This document shows positions 1 through 11,491 of a DNA stretch of 64,000 nucleotides, one piece after another (the stretch's first letter is position 1; every line of letters starts with the position of its first letter). The stretch covers positions 91,406,151-91,470,150 of the forward strand of contig NC_133120.1 in assembly GCF_033568475.1 (NCBI RefSeq), in the 5' to 3' direction. The stretch comes from Henckelia pumila. Taxonomy: Eukaryota > Streptophyta > Magnoliopsida > Lamiales > Gesneriaceae. Both the position numbers and the translations under genes were made by a program. The notes under the pieces are model-generated. The model had not been told where the DNA came from. It worked only from the letters and a program-made list of their open reading frames with translations, and did not search any database.

Positions 1-2
1 CT

Positions 3-284
3 CTACCACCAGGGCTAGCGGCAGTGCACAATGTATTCCATGTATCCATGCTTCGAAGATACATCTCGAACCCGTCACATGTGTTGGATTTTGAGCCTCT
101 TCAGTTGACACCGGAGTTAGCATTTGAGGAGAGGCCTATACGGATCTTGGCTAGGGAGGAGCGCAGATTGAGGACGCAGGTCATACCGATGGTCAGAGTC
201 CAGTGGCTGAATCACTCAGAGGAGGAAGCTACCTGGGAGACCGAGGCAGAGATGAGGACTCGTTTCCCGGAGTTGTTCGGGTAA
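3..284 (+). CDS. Ty3/gypsy integrase C-terminus with chromodomain-like tail (element A, 5'-truncated by window)
   Basis: This is the last ~93 codons of a gypsy pol polyprotein. The frame is open from base 3 and ends with TAA at 282-284. It matches, almost residue for residue, the ends of the two other gypsy polyproteins in this window (28608-29700 and 56377-59750). It contains the [13 protein letters not shown] segment of the integrase C-terminal region and a chromodomain-like end ([14 protein letters not shown], then PELFG). Such tails mark chromoviruses, and the long LTRs suggest the Tekay/Del clade; the clade is inferred. The rest of the element lies left of the window. The reading is uninterrupted as far as it can be seen. 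In the family this domain helps steer integration. Confidence 0.85.
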   Translation, partial: LPPGLAAVHNVFHVSMLRRYISNPSHVLDFEPLQLTPELAFEERPIRILAREERRLRTQVIPMVRVQWLNHSEEEATWETEAEMRTRFPELFG

Positions 285-313
285 GTACTTTAATTTCGAG
301 GACGAAATCCAAT

Positions 314-329
314 TTAAGGGGGGGAGAAT
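314..329 (+). other. Polypurine tract of gypsy element A
   Basis: An A/G-rich run with seven consecutive G residues lies directly before the LTR start TGTAACACCC. The same tract precedes the 3' LTRs of the other two gypsy elements. It would prime plus-strand DNA synthesis. Confidence 0.8.
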
Positions 330-3201
330 TGTAACACCCGGTATTTTTAATACGTAAATTCGCATGCATAATTAGAAAATTTATTTATTTAGAATTTTAG
401 ATTATGGGTTAAATAATTATGTGAAATTTTTTGTGCATGCTTTAAGTTATTTTTAAGCATTTAACCCATAATTAGTGATTTTTCATGATTTATGAAAATT
501 TAATTATTTTATCGCGTAGACGGGACCGTGGACGGACGAGATGACAACTTTATATCCAATTTATTTCATGAGCCTTTTAAGAGCCCAAAAATATTATTTT
601 GAGTTTTATCTCCTCAAAATTTTCAGTATTTAATTTTATATAATTTTAGGAGTCCTTTTTTATCCAAATTTAGCCAAAATATTGACTTTTAATTACCTTT
701 AAAATTCCCTAAAATAATTATTTCGGAATTTTTAAGTTAGTTATCAGATTGTACTTATTATTTAGAGTTTTTAAGTTATATATATTGTATATTTAAAACC
801 CTTATTAATATTTTAATTACCCTATATTCTAATTAAATCAAAAACAAATTTTCTACCCTACATTAAAACCTAGCCGCCTCCATCAGTTTTCTCCTCCACT
901 CTTCTCCTTCTCCATTCATCGATCAGCAAGCCTAAGGCTCCATAGACGTTTTTTTTTCGAAGCTTCAAGGTTGTTCGTCGTCCCGTCGTCCCGGATTCGT
1001 TCTACACGCTCCTACCTCTTCTTTTAACGGTGCAAGGCATGTTTCCTTCCTTTATTTCGCACCTTTTCAGTAAGTATATTTGTATGTGTGTGTTTGCATC
1101 AGGAGAATTTTCGATCAAAGTCTTGCACAAACATGGATTGAATTTTCGAACTTTTGTTTGTAAGCGCATGGTTTTCTTGGGTTTTTTTTTCATCATCTCA
1201 CATTTTTATTTTAGCATGGGCGTGTATGGCTGCTAGGCCAAGATTCATGGATGTCCTAGGGTCCCTAGACTTGGGCTAGTCGATCGGTTAAGGTTGGAGA
1301 AGGGCTGGAACGAAACAAATCGAATTCTGTCATGGGTGGCTCGAGCAGGTTTTGGGGCTGTGGGAGAATGATTCGTTCTCCCTCCTCCGGGCATGGTTTT
1401 GGGTAAGGTTTGTTGCATTGGAAACCCCTAGATGTTGGCTAAGTTTTGCAAGTGGTTTCACGATTTTTGGTGGTTGGAGCGAGTGGCACAATCGAAAACG
1501 CTGCCACTGCTCCTACCTGCACGCGATTTGGGAACAGCTCCGGTGCAGAGCTTTGTTTGAGAGCTATAGATCATGGTTTTGGTCGGTGTTTAGCTTGTTG
1601 GAAACGTCTAGATGTGGGCTAGGTCCTAGGTGTGGTTCTCTGGCCAGTGGGTGGCCGGAGCAGGGCGGCCGCCGGTGTTCTTTGCAGCTGCTCGTGGCCG
1701 CAGCAGTGCAGGGAAGAGGGTGATCGGGTTTGAGCTTTGGGGGCTGATCCGGTCGGGTCAAGGGACTGGGTCGGGTCTGAAAAGTAGTGGGTCAATTCGG
1801 GTTGGTCCGGGTCCGGGTTAAGTTAGACGGGCTCGGGTATTCTTTATTTTTAAGATATTATTTAAGTTTAAGTGTTTAATGTGTCTAATTAAATCCGAAA
1901 ATTTAATTGGGTTCCATTTAATTATTTTGGGTTAAATTAATCATTTTTTTGAGTTTATCTAAATTTAATTAAGTTAGTCCAATAATTTTTATGGGCTTGG
2001 GGGCCCATGGAAGTTATTGGGCCAGTCTTTGGGCTTTTGGGCCCATTGGGCCAGAATAGGTTGTTATTGGGCCAGGAATGCATTAATGAGCTTGAATAAG
2101 TAAATTGGGCTTAGAAATGTATTTTTGGACTTAAGTTTGTTAATGGGCCAGTCTCAGTGTTAATGGACCAGAATTTAAGAAAATGGGCTTGAGTGTTAGG
2201 GCCAGCAGTTCAGTACAACCCATGAAAAATTGCATGTGTCCTGAATATATATTTAATTATTTTTATGCATGGAAGTTATTTTTAATATTTATATGTTAGT
2301 ATGAAATTAAATTAAATATATATGAAGGACACACATTTTATTTAAGTACATGCATTAATGAAATAATTTTCATGCATGATTTAATGTTTAAGGTTGAGCA
2401 AAAGAAAATAATTTTATGTTGGAAGTTGAAGTAGTGTGACAATTTAAGGGGGATTCGTCCCCATATGTGAACTATTGAAAGGCAGTTTACTGCCAATTTA
2501 AGAGGTGATTCGTCACCGCCACGTACGTTGGTTTACCACGCTGATCAGTATTTAATGTATGTATGGTTACACTATGGAGACGACCTTTCGATGTTAGAAA
2601 ATACTTTGTTCAACAATGTTTATGTATTTTTATGATATTCAAGTTTAATTTAAGTTTATGTTATGTTCATGATATTTTTAAGCATGCTCATTCATGTATA
2701 TGTTATGTATTAGTATTAAAGTGATTTAAATTATTTTAAACCCTTGTTATGTTAGCATGTTGGGCCTCTAGGCTCACTACACTGATATGGTGCAGGTGAG
2801 TACGTAGAGGAAGACGTAGTACCCACCGGCGGCGAGGACCTATGAGCGGACATGCAGTAACCCCGTGACCGTTGTCTGAGTCTATATGCATGTTTTGAAT
2901 ATTTTTATCATGTCATTCATTTTATTTATTTTCAGTGGTGGATATTATTACTCATTTTATTTAAATATTTTCAGTGCATGCAAATTTTATTTATTTTGCT
3001 TATGTTAGTATTTTATTAAATGTTTGACTCAGATATTTAATTTATTAAAGGTTGCATTTTTATTTAAGTTATTTATTTTTAAATCTATTTATTCTGTGCA
3101 TATATGTATGGGCATGTATGTACATATTTTTACTTAGTAAGTGTAATAAAAAAAAAAATTTCCGCATATTTATTTACATTTAGAGAGTTAGGGTCGTTTC
3201 A
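330..3201 (+). repeat. 3' LTR of gypsy element A (2872 bp)
   Basis: The LTR starts with TGTAACACCC and ends with GGGTCGTTTCA, the same ends as the LTRs of elements C and D. A GC-rich conserved block lies at 512-543, about 180 bp from the LTR start. A hairpin-forming stretch lies at ~1638-1660, GGGTC-type repeats at ~1746-1820, many TGGGCC/TGGGCT motifs at ~1990-2180 and a splice-donor-like CAG|GTGAGTAC at ~2796. It ends inside the helicase coding region of the Helitron, so element A inserted into that gene. The matching 5' LTR and target duplication are outside the window. It is closer in sequence to element C than to D. Confidence 0.88.
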
Positions 3202-4295
3202 GTGATGAAAGATAATTCTCATATAATCCTTCGTACACATGTTCAATCAATTTATTTTCTAATGCCTCAATGTCTCCTTCACAAACTTTAGTTACCATCT
3301 GTGTTGGGAGCTTGATATTTCCATTGACATCTACAAGCTCTACCCCTGCACCCATCCTGAGCAAGAACTCGCAGAAAACATGATCATTTTTCGCTCGCAT
3401 ATTTTCATGTAGAAGAATGACTTTCATACGTGGAAACAAATATGATCGAATAAGGCTCCCATCGATAGTTTCTTCAATTGTTGCTTTAGGAATAACAGGA
3501 AGAACTTGCATAAAATCGCCGCCTAACAACACAACTTTTCCACCAAACGGTTCCTTATTACCAACAAGGTCTTGAAAAGTACGGTCAACAGCTTCGATTG
3601 CATAGCGTCTGCACATCGGAGCTTCATCCCAAACAACAAGTCTGGTTAGGCGTAGCAGATTACCAAGACCGCTTTGTTTTGAGATAGTGCAATAACTATT
3701 TTCATGCAGCTCAATTGGGATTTTAAAGCGCGAGTGCGCTGTTCGGCCGCCTGGTAGGATAGAAGCTGCGACACCAGATGTAGCAATGGCAAGAGCAATG
3801 ATTCCTCGTGAACGAACGGTTGCGAGTATAGCACGATATAAGTAAGTTTTGCCAGTCCCTCCAGGTCCATTTACAAAGAATAATCCACCAGAGTTTCGAT
3901 CAATACAATCCATGATCATGTCGTAAGCTAACGTTTGAGCATGATTAAGATGATGGTGAGCATCCAAATCAGTTGCAGGTATTGGGACATATTGTTCTTC
4001 TATCACTTCCCTGGACTTCAACAAATCACGATGTTTTGAGACCATTGTTAGTTTGGGTAAATCATACATACTCGCATTTTTACCCATACTTTCCAAGAAA
4101 TCACTAATGGATTGGAGTGTCTGACTCATTATTTCCAATTCATCGACGAGACCACTCCTTCCAAAATCTTCGGACAGATGGTGGCAAAAAGAATCCCATA
4201 ATCGACGAACATCAGATGGTTGGGAGTGCACAAGTATCGTCGCAAATAATCTCCGCAAAGCATAAGGCATATGAAAATCAACGGCCTCATTTAGA
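3202..4295 (-). pseudogene. Helitron PIF1-like helicase domain (partial)
   Basis: The minus-strand frame carries a recognisable PIF1/Helitron helicase core. Walker A is seen as GPGGTGKTYLYRA, a DEAP-type Walker B as VVWDEAPM, motif III as LGGDFMQVLPVI, and a later arginine motif as LLHENMRA. Upstream residues PYALRRLFATILV are typical of the Rep-helicase linker of plant Helitrons. The domain unwinds DNA during rolling-circle transposition. Gypsy A cuts it off at 3201, where the last few codons of the open frame come from the LTR; the later helicase motifs lie left of the window. At 4295 it is separated by copia B from the upstream part at 13358. Within this piece no stop is seen, but the whole gene is a pseudogene. 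Confidence 0.88.
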
Positions 4296-6161
4296 TGTTG
4301 GAGTGCGCGGCGTTCAGATCAATCACGATTGATACCCGGTGCAGCGGAAGTTTAAAATTTTTAGTATGGAACAATTCCATAGTGTGGGTATCAACCATAC
4401 GATTAAATTATTTGTGTGTGTAAAATTAAATAACTATTATTAAATTTTACCTTCAATCTCGAAGCGAGATTATTGGACACCACACAGATTTCTCTGCGCT
4501 TCTTGTATCTCCCTGGAACTGATGAACAAGCTTTCCTTCAATCAGGTCCACGAATGGAGGTTTAATCCCTCTGATAGATTGCACTAGAAAAATCTATCAG
4601 AAGTTTTCTGCGAAGAGAATAACGAATTTGATTCGCTAATCCTGTCTGCAATTCAAAATCACAGACCGGAAAATCTCTGACAGAGAGAGGGAGGGGCGGC
4701 CGAATTTCTAGAGAGAGCTAGGGTTTTTTTTCGAAAACTGTCTCTCAAAATTATGACCAACTGTGTGTAATTTCTGTACTGCAATAACTTATTTATAATG
4801 CAGGCCACTAACACCTTAGGGCCCATTAGTCATAAGTTGAGGCCCGACAAGCAAAGCCCGCATGTTCAAAAATTAATATAAAATTCATCGTGACTCCGAT
4901 TGATAAACCGATTTTACCAATGTGCACAGAAACCATTTCTGCACATTTTAAAGTCAAGATAAATTTTCCTGAATCCGAATTCAGTGGTTTCCAAAATTGT
5001 ACATCCCTATGTCATTTTAGGAAATCCTACTCCCTTACTCTTATTTAAGAAGTCCAACTTCTTTATTCATTAAATTTAACTCTTTAAATTTAACTATCTC
5101 AACGGGGATTAAAACTCCATTACACTGTGTGACCCTCAATGGTTCAGGGATACAGCTAGCCGTGGGCTCACAACTCCTTGTGACTCGGAACAACGATTTC
5201 CGACTTGCCCAACGAATCATGGTAAAGCGCCTAGCAACATCGCCCCATGATTCCCTAGGTATCACTGATAGTGCCTACAAGAACCAGTAGATTTTGGTTA
5301 GCGTACAGTACGGTCCCTTCATCCATATATCCCGATCGAATCAACAACCATTGGTATATCGAGAGTCGCTCAAGATTCGATAACTATGCAATACATCTTA
5401 AAGATCAAATTAGTGACATCGCATGTGCTACTAAGAAACCATTTCTTAAATCACATCAAGTACTCTGGCCAGAGATTCGTCACACTAATATCTCCTCAGA
5501 TCGCATAGGATATCCACACTCGCAAGTATGTGGTGAATCCTTGACAACAATGCATCGACTCCTATATGTGTTGTAACTGTACCCAATCCCGACACCTGAT
5601 GACCCCCATAGAGTCGGTAAACGAGTCAAAGCACAGTAATAGCATATAGAGTCTCCATGATGTTTCAAGTAGTAAGGACTAATGGTGTACAACCAAAACC
5701 GCGGACTTTATCCACTCGATAAGTGATAACCACTTGGAAAGTCCGGATAGGGTAGTTCGATCATTCATCATATGAATATCCATTTGCATGCTTCGAACAT
5801 CTCTATGTTCCCTACCAATGAAACGTGGTACTCTGCATCGCAAATGCTAGTCTCACACTCGAGCGATCCTTATCCTTATTATCGGACGGCTCAATCGACT
5901 AGGAACAGTTTAGAATATACAGTGACTATAAGATGTGTTTCATGATAGACATCCCCATGTTCTACCACATCTTACATACACTATAGTATATTCAAGGTCT
6001 TTATCAAAACAACAATAGTATATCACAATATAACAATATGAAGAAAGATAAAGTCATTGCCATTAATAAAAGTGTAAATTATATTAAACAAAAGATTGTT
6101 TATACAAGGAGTCATCAAAGCCCTTAGCCACAAGTTGGCTCACTGGGCACCCACTCTTTCA
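4296..6161 (-). repeat. 3' LTR of copia B
   Basis: It is bounded by TG and CA and is 1866 bp long, nearly identical to 11492-13357. Element-sense reading is on the minus strand, starting TGAAAGAGTGGG. A TATA-like TTATAAATAAG lies at about 4788-4798 on the minus strand. Open frames inside (5041-5265, 5271-5576) are duplicated in the other LTR and look non-coding. Confidence 0.93.
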
Positions 6162-6175
6162 ATCTCCCACTTGCC
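6162..6175 (-). other. Polypurine tract of copia B
   Basis: On the minus strand an A/G-rich run (AAGTGGGAGAT) abuts the start of the 3' LTR, just after the RNase H stop. This is the position of a plus-strand primer. Confidence 0.75.
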
Positions 6176-7858
6176 CTATAGCCAACTAGTCATACTACGT
6201 AGACCCATTGCTTCGCGATGTTTGTCAAATAATGGTCCTGGCAAGGGCTTAGTAAGTGGATCAGCGATATTGTCTGCAGAGGCCACTCTTTCGACAGTAA
6301 TGTCTCCTCTTTCCACAATCTCCCGGATGATGTGGTATTTCCTCAGTACGTGTTTGGATCTTTGATGAGACCTTGGTTCCTTTGCCTGAGCAACGGCACC
6401 CGTGTTGTCACAGTACACCGGGACTGGACCAACAACTTCAGGAATGACGCCCAACTCTTGGACGAAATTCCTCATCCAAACGGCCTCTTTAGCAGCAGCT
6501 GATGCTGCAATGTATTCAGCTTCAGTGGTGGAATCCGCTGTGGTGTCCTTCTTGGAACTCTTCCAAGAGACAGCACCGCCATTGAGCATGAACACAAATC
6601 CAGAGGTTGACTTCGAGTCATCCACGTCACTTTGGAAGCTAGAGTCGGTATAGCCTTCCAATTTTAGTTTTCTTCCTCCATATACCATGAACATATTCTT
6701 AGTCCTTCGTAAGTACTTAAGAATGTCCTTCACGGCTTTCCAATGCATTTGACCGGGATTAGCTTGATATCTGCTCGTGACACTCAGAGCAAATGCTACA
6801 TCCGGTCTGGTAGATATCATCCCATACATGATACTACCTATGGCTGATGCATATGGTACATGTGTCATTTTCTCTATCTCTTCATCGGTCTTGGGACACA
6901 TAGACTTGGATAGAGAAACTCCATGACACATGGGTAGATGTCCTCTCTTGGACCCATCCATTGAAAACCGTTTCAATATGGTGTCGATGTAGGTTGATTG
7001 AGTGAGTCCTATCATTCTCTTAGATCTATCTCTATAGATCTGTATCCCAAGAATATAGGATGCCTCACCCAAATCCTTCATCGAGAATCTACCTGATAAC
7101 CATATCTTTGTTGACTACAACATCCCTACATCATTCCCAATGAGTAGGATGTCATCAACATAAAGTACTAAGAATGTCACAGCATCCTTAACTACTTTCT
7201 TGTACACGCATGGTTCCTCCGGATTCTTGATGAAACCAAAATCTTTTATTGTTTCATCAAATTTTTGGTTCCAACTTCTTGATGCTTGTTTTAGACCATA
7301 AATTGATCTCTGAAGCTTGCATACCTTATGCTCGCTTCCCATGGATGTGAACCCCTCAGGCTGCTTCATATAGATCTCTTCCTTAATGTCTCCATTAAGA
7401 AAAGCAGTCTTCACATCCATTTGCCATATCTCATAGTCATACCATGCAGCTATGGCAATAAGGATTCTTATGGACTTGAACATTGCAACTGGTGAAAAGG
7501 TTTCATCATAGTCAACTCCTTGTCTTTGAGTATAACCTTTCGCCACCAATCGCGCCTTGTAGGTCAATACCTTACCATCAGGCCCAAGCTTTCTCTTGTA
7601 GATCCATTTACACCCTATTGGAACAATTCCATCGGGAGGATCTACTAAAGACCAAACTTGGTTTGTATGCATCGAATCTATTTCCGACTGCATAGCTTCA
7701 AGCCATAAATTTGAATCCGCATCAGAAATTGCTTCCTTGAAGTTTCTTGGATCACATCCAACATCGGGTTCATCTTGATCCCCTTCAAGAAGAAGACCAT
7801 ATCGAATAGGAGGTCTAGAAGTCCTCTCGGATCTTCTAGGTATAGGCGTGTCCAGCAA
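6176..7858 (-). pseudogene. Copia B reverse transcriptase and RNase H (one internal stop)
   Basis: The two open stretches, 7115-7858 and 6176-7081, are in the same minus-strand frame, separated by a TAG near 7115. The first holds the copia RT: WIYKRKLGPDGKV, KARLVAKGYTQ, TAFLNGD, LYGLKQASRSW and the active-site YVDD in LVLYVDDILLIGND. The second begins with MKDLGEASYILGIQI and carries RNase H with GYTDSSFQSD, TTEAEYIAA and VYCDN, giving the D-E-D catalytic residues, and ends close to the PPT. The enzyme copies the RNA genome to DNA and removes the RNA strand. The stop between RT halves makes this copy non-functional unless suppressed. Confidence 0.9.
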
Positions 7859-7900
7859 TGGTTCCTGAGGTGTAGGATCGTTATTTTGTATTTCGGGTTC

Positions 7901-9046
7901 TTATCGAATTTCTTCGAGTTCCATCATCTCGCCTTTCTTATCCAATAAGAACATCTTTTCTAAGAAGGTGGCATTACTTGAAACAAACACCTTTGTTTCA
8001 GCAGGATAATAGAAATAATATCCGATTGAATTCTTCGGATACCCTACAAAATAACATAAGCTGGATCGACTATCCAACTTATCTCCCACTGTCCGCTTCA
8101 CGTAAGCTGGACATCCCCAAATCCTCAAGTACGAATACTTAGGAGCTTTGCCATTCCATAACTCGTATGGTGTTTTGTCCACTGCTTTAGTGTGGACGTT
8201 GTTCAACAACAATACCGCCGTTTCAAGCGCATAGCCCCAAAACGAAGGTGGAAGCTCAGTGAAGCTCATCATGGATCGAACCATGTCCAACAAAGTTCGA
8301 TTACGACGCTCCGATACACCATTCAGCTGTGGTGTCATAGGAGGAGTCCACTGAGAGAGAATCCCATTCTCTTTCAGATAGTCCAAAAACTCGGTACTCA
8401 AGTATTCTCCACCTCGATCCGATCGAAGTGCTTTAATACTTTTACCTAGCTTGTTTTCTACTTCAGCCTTGAATTCTTTGAACTTTTCAAATGCTTCAGA
8501 CTTATATTTCATTAAATATAAATACCCATACCTTGAATAATCATCAGTAAAGGTAATGAAGTAGGTGTGGCCATATTGAGTCCCAACTCTAAATGGACCA
8601 CAAACATCTGTATGGATCAAATCCAACAGATTTTGACTACGCTCAGGTTTCCCCTTAAAAGGAGATTTAGTCATTTTTCCTTTTAGGCAGGATTCACAAG
8701 TAGGTAGAGAGTTAATATCAGACATATCAAACATGCCCTCTCCCACTAGCTTGTTCATCCTCCTTGAGGAAATATGACCTAGCCTAGCGTGCCAAAGGTT
8801 TGCCGGGTTTTTGCTATCGATTTTCCTTTTGTTTGTTGTTGCCGGTTTATCAGCATAATTTATTGGAACGTCTTTTAGTTTTAAGTTGTATAGATCGTTT
8901 TCAAGTTGTCCATTTCCAATCAAACATTCATTCTTGTAAATATTGCAAATCTCATTCACAAAATTGCAAGAATAACTATCTCTATCAAGCATAGAAACAG
9001 AAATAATGTTTTTAATCAAATCTGGAACAAATAAAACATCTCTCAA
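7901..9046 (-). pseudogene. Copia B pre-integrase zinc domain and integrase
   Basis: The frame runs about 381 codons from a pre-integrase part (RDVLFVPDLIKNIISVS) through an HHCC zinc finger (LWHARLGH, then CESCLKGK) to the DDE core. The catalytic residues are visible in HTDVCGPF, LRSDRGGEY and NGVSERRNRT. It ends with TAA at 7901-7903, in the same frame as the RT that follows, so this stop is a nonsense mutation inside the polyprotein. The 5' join with the protease is out of frame near 9046. Integrase would insert the cDNA into the genome and leave the 5-bp duplication seen around this element. Confidence 0.88.
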
Positions 9047-9480
9047 AAAACTTAAAATTGTTCTGCAAAAATGTCTCCTATAGCTTTGGATTTATCTCTG
9101 GAACCATTCCCGAGCCTTGACTGGGTCTCACCCATCCTTAGCCTATTACTTCTTGTCATCATTTGCAACTCATTGCAAATATGAGATCTACATCTGGTAT
9201 CCAATACCCAAGAAGTAGTATTAAGAAAAACATTTTAATGTAAAACATACCCTTTGCAGTTCGCAACTGCTTGAGGTATTACTTGCAGTTACGTTTCCAA
9301 TGACCGGGTTTCTTGCAGTGATGGCAAACTTGTTTAGACTTGTCCAATTTTGCATGTAACATTTGGCCTTGAGATCATGGTCCAACCATTTCTCTAGTTC
9401 GGCCAACCTTTCGGCAGTTACATCAGCCGGGGCTGTTTTCGGAGAAGCCTTTTCTAACACTTTAGAAAATCTTTTCCGAA
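9047..9480 (-). pseudogene. Copia B protease and gag zinc-knuckle remnants
   Basis: No long open frame survives. At 9285-9326 on the minus strand 14 codons read as a CCHC zinc knuckle (CHHCKKPGHWKRNC), the nucleic-acid-binding end of Gag. Just downstream, around 9150-9200, a frame reads WVLDTRCRSHICNE, which is the copia protease active-site region, but the expected DTG/DSG is DTR. Substituting the glycine of the catalytic triad should abolish activity. The zinc knuckle, protease and integrase lie in different frames. The N-terminal two thirds of Gag are not recognisable. Confidence 0.75.
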
Positions 9481-11084
9481 CTTAGGACAATCTTAACTTA
9501 TGGAATCATTCTGTATTGTTTGCGCCAGTAAGTTTGTTTTGTTGGAGAATAGAAACATGTGGATTACTGAGATGAAACAGACAATTATCGATGATTGTTT
9601 AAGCAATTTACTAAGACATAAAATAGGCGAAATTTATTCTATGAATCTCACTCCCACTATTTTAACGATTTCACTACCCTCTAGTGAAAACGGGAAACTG
9701 TTTTCCTTAGTGAGAACATGGAGTCCAATTGACAAACTTATGGTCCCGAATAATATCAGCCAACCATAATTTTCAAATGGTAGAGCCCAATTGCTTCCAA
9801 AGCAACCTCCATGTTTTTACCTCATGTCCAATAAGGGCCCAATAATATGACGCCATTTATTGTGACATGTCAAGATGACCCATCAATATTAAGTTGTGAT
9901 GGACGGTCGCCATGTGGATCCCCCAATAATATGAGCCGATCCCATGGGAGTTCCACCCAACTTACAACATGTGTCGATCCAATGTACAGCTTTCCGACGA
10001 ACGGGCCCCCCCCAATAATATGAGCCGGACCGTATCCGCGGGTAGCATCTCATACATTGATCGTTGATGGAAGGTAGGAACATTTAAACAAATTTAAATT
10101 TCCTTTATTTATCTTGATATCAATTTTAAATCATATTTAAAATGAGGGATTTTTAATTATAAAAATTTGTCTCATCATTTTTAAAATTTTGTATGCTTGT
10201 CGGATTCACACAATTATGTCTAAAACATGCATACAACTAAAATATCACATATTATATAGGATGATCGATTCCATTTCTAATCGACCCGTGGTTGCCAATC
10301 ACGAGTCTTAGTCCAATCCTAGGTAATATGCAGTATGCAATGCAATCCTATTACATTTGTTTCCAATTTACATTTCTTCTGTCTTTATTGTCTGCTGGGC
10401 CCACCTCCATCTTCAAATCTTGATCTCCCACTAAATCTAATGTATTTACAATAAATAACAATGACAAGTAGGGATACATTTTTAAGGGTGGGAACGGGCC
10501 ATAAACCAAGCCCGCTTTTATTACATATGACATTCATATTGGGCCATAAACCAGGCCCATTAATAAAACCAACAACAATAAAACAAATGTAAATTCCTAA
10601 CATACACCTATAAAATTGGTCATGGCAATCGATCATCCTTATCCAATAACATTTAATTCAAAATTAATTTATTGGATAACATGCAATGGCAATTTAAATT
10701 TAAAAAGATAAAATCATATCTCATACATAAAATCTTATTTTACATATAAAATCATATTTTATCTTTTTATCAAATAAAATCATATTTTATCTATAAAATC
10801 CAATTTTATACATAAAATCATATTTTACTCAATATATCCATAAGATCATATCTTATCATCAATTGTACCAAAAAGTAATTAATTTCAAAATTCAATTAAA
10901 GGATAAAATATTAAAATTTTCCAAAAATTCAAATTTATCCAAAAATCAATTTTAAAATTTTCGGACTCGAACAATTCGATCCGACGCCTCGTGAACCAAT
11001 CAAAAACAATTTTTGACCGGACAAAAATAAAATTTTAACACATTAAAATTAATTTAAATAAAAAAATAATTTTTCCCGCGGGCC
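9481..11084 (-). other. Copia B leader / lost gag region, no gene recognised
   Basis: This is AT-rich DNA between the gag remnant and the hairpin array. The motif CCCAATAATATGA occurs three times (about 9840, 9922 and 10010), the last two extended by GCCG. Around 10700-10860 there are repeated AAAATCATATTTTA-like words. No coding potential was accepted. Confidence 0.5.
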
Positions 11085-11360
11085 GCCCGGGACACTCCCG
11101 GGCCGGCCCGCACTCGTGGGCGCGGGCCGGGGCAGCCCGGCTGCCCCTTTAGGGCAGCGACAATCGCTGCCCTGGCGGAGCCTGGCGCCGCCCCTGGGCG
11201 GCGCCGTGCGCTGCCCTGCGCAGCGCTGGGCAGCGCCGAGCGCTGCCCTGGCGGCGCTAAGCGCCGCCCCTGGGCGCGCGACGTGCGCCGCCGTGGGCGG
11301 CGCTGTGCACCCCCTTTGGGCGGCGCCGTGCGCCGCCCGGGGCAGCGACCGTCGCTGCCC
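11085..11360. repeat. Array of nine to ten perfect GC-rich hairpins in copia B leader
   Basis: In 276 bp, nearly all G or C, consecutive inverted repeats fill the sequence. Arms (left/right) are 11085-11091/11097-11103, 11129-11136/11140-11147, 11152-11160/11164-11172, 11184-11193/11196-11205, 11208-11216/11228-11236, 11228-11236/11240-11248 (sharing an arm), 11250-11258/11260-11268, 11285-11292/11296-11303, 11318-11326/11330-11338 and 11340-11349/11351-11360. All these arms pair without mismatch. The units are variants of GGGCAGCG or GGGCGGCG joined to their complement. The array lies about 120-400 nt downstream of the primer site on the element's sense strand, where retroelement RNAs often carry packaging or dimerisation structures; that role is inference. 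Confidence 0.9.
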
Positions 11361-11477
11361 GGGTTTTGCCCGAAAAAAAAAAATTTTTTATTTAAAATAT
11401 TTATTTTGTTTTAAAAAAACCAAGACTCAAAAATTTTTGTACAATCGATTAATTTAATCATTTGATCTGAGCAACCT

Positions 11478-11490
11478 GGCTCTGATACCA
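11478..11490 (-). other. Primer-binding site of copia B (tRNA-iMet type)
   Basis: The minus strand reads TGGTATCAGAGCC one base inside the 5' LTR. This is complementary to the 3' end of plant initiator methionine tRNA, the usual primer for plant LTR elements. Confidence 0.9.
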
Positions 11491-11491
11491 C

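Noticed and set aside
5041-5576. Open frames in both directions, repeated at 12237-12772
   Set aside because: They lie in the two LTRs of copia B; their repetition follows from the LTR pair and no protein family is recognisable.
11116-11457. A 113-codon frame rich in Ala, Pro and Arg
   Set aside because: It is a by-product of the GC hairpin array on the strand opposite to the element.
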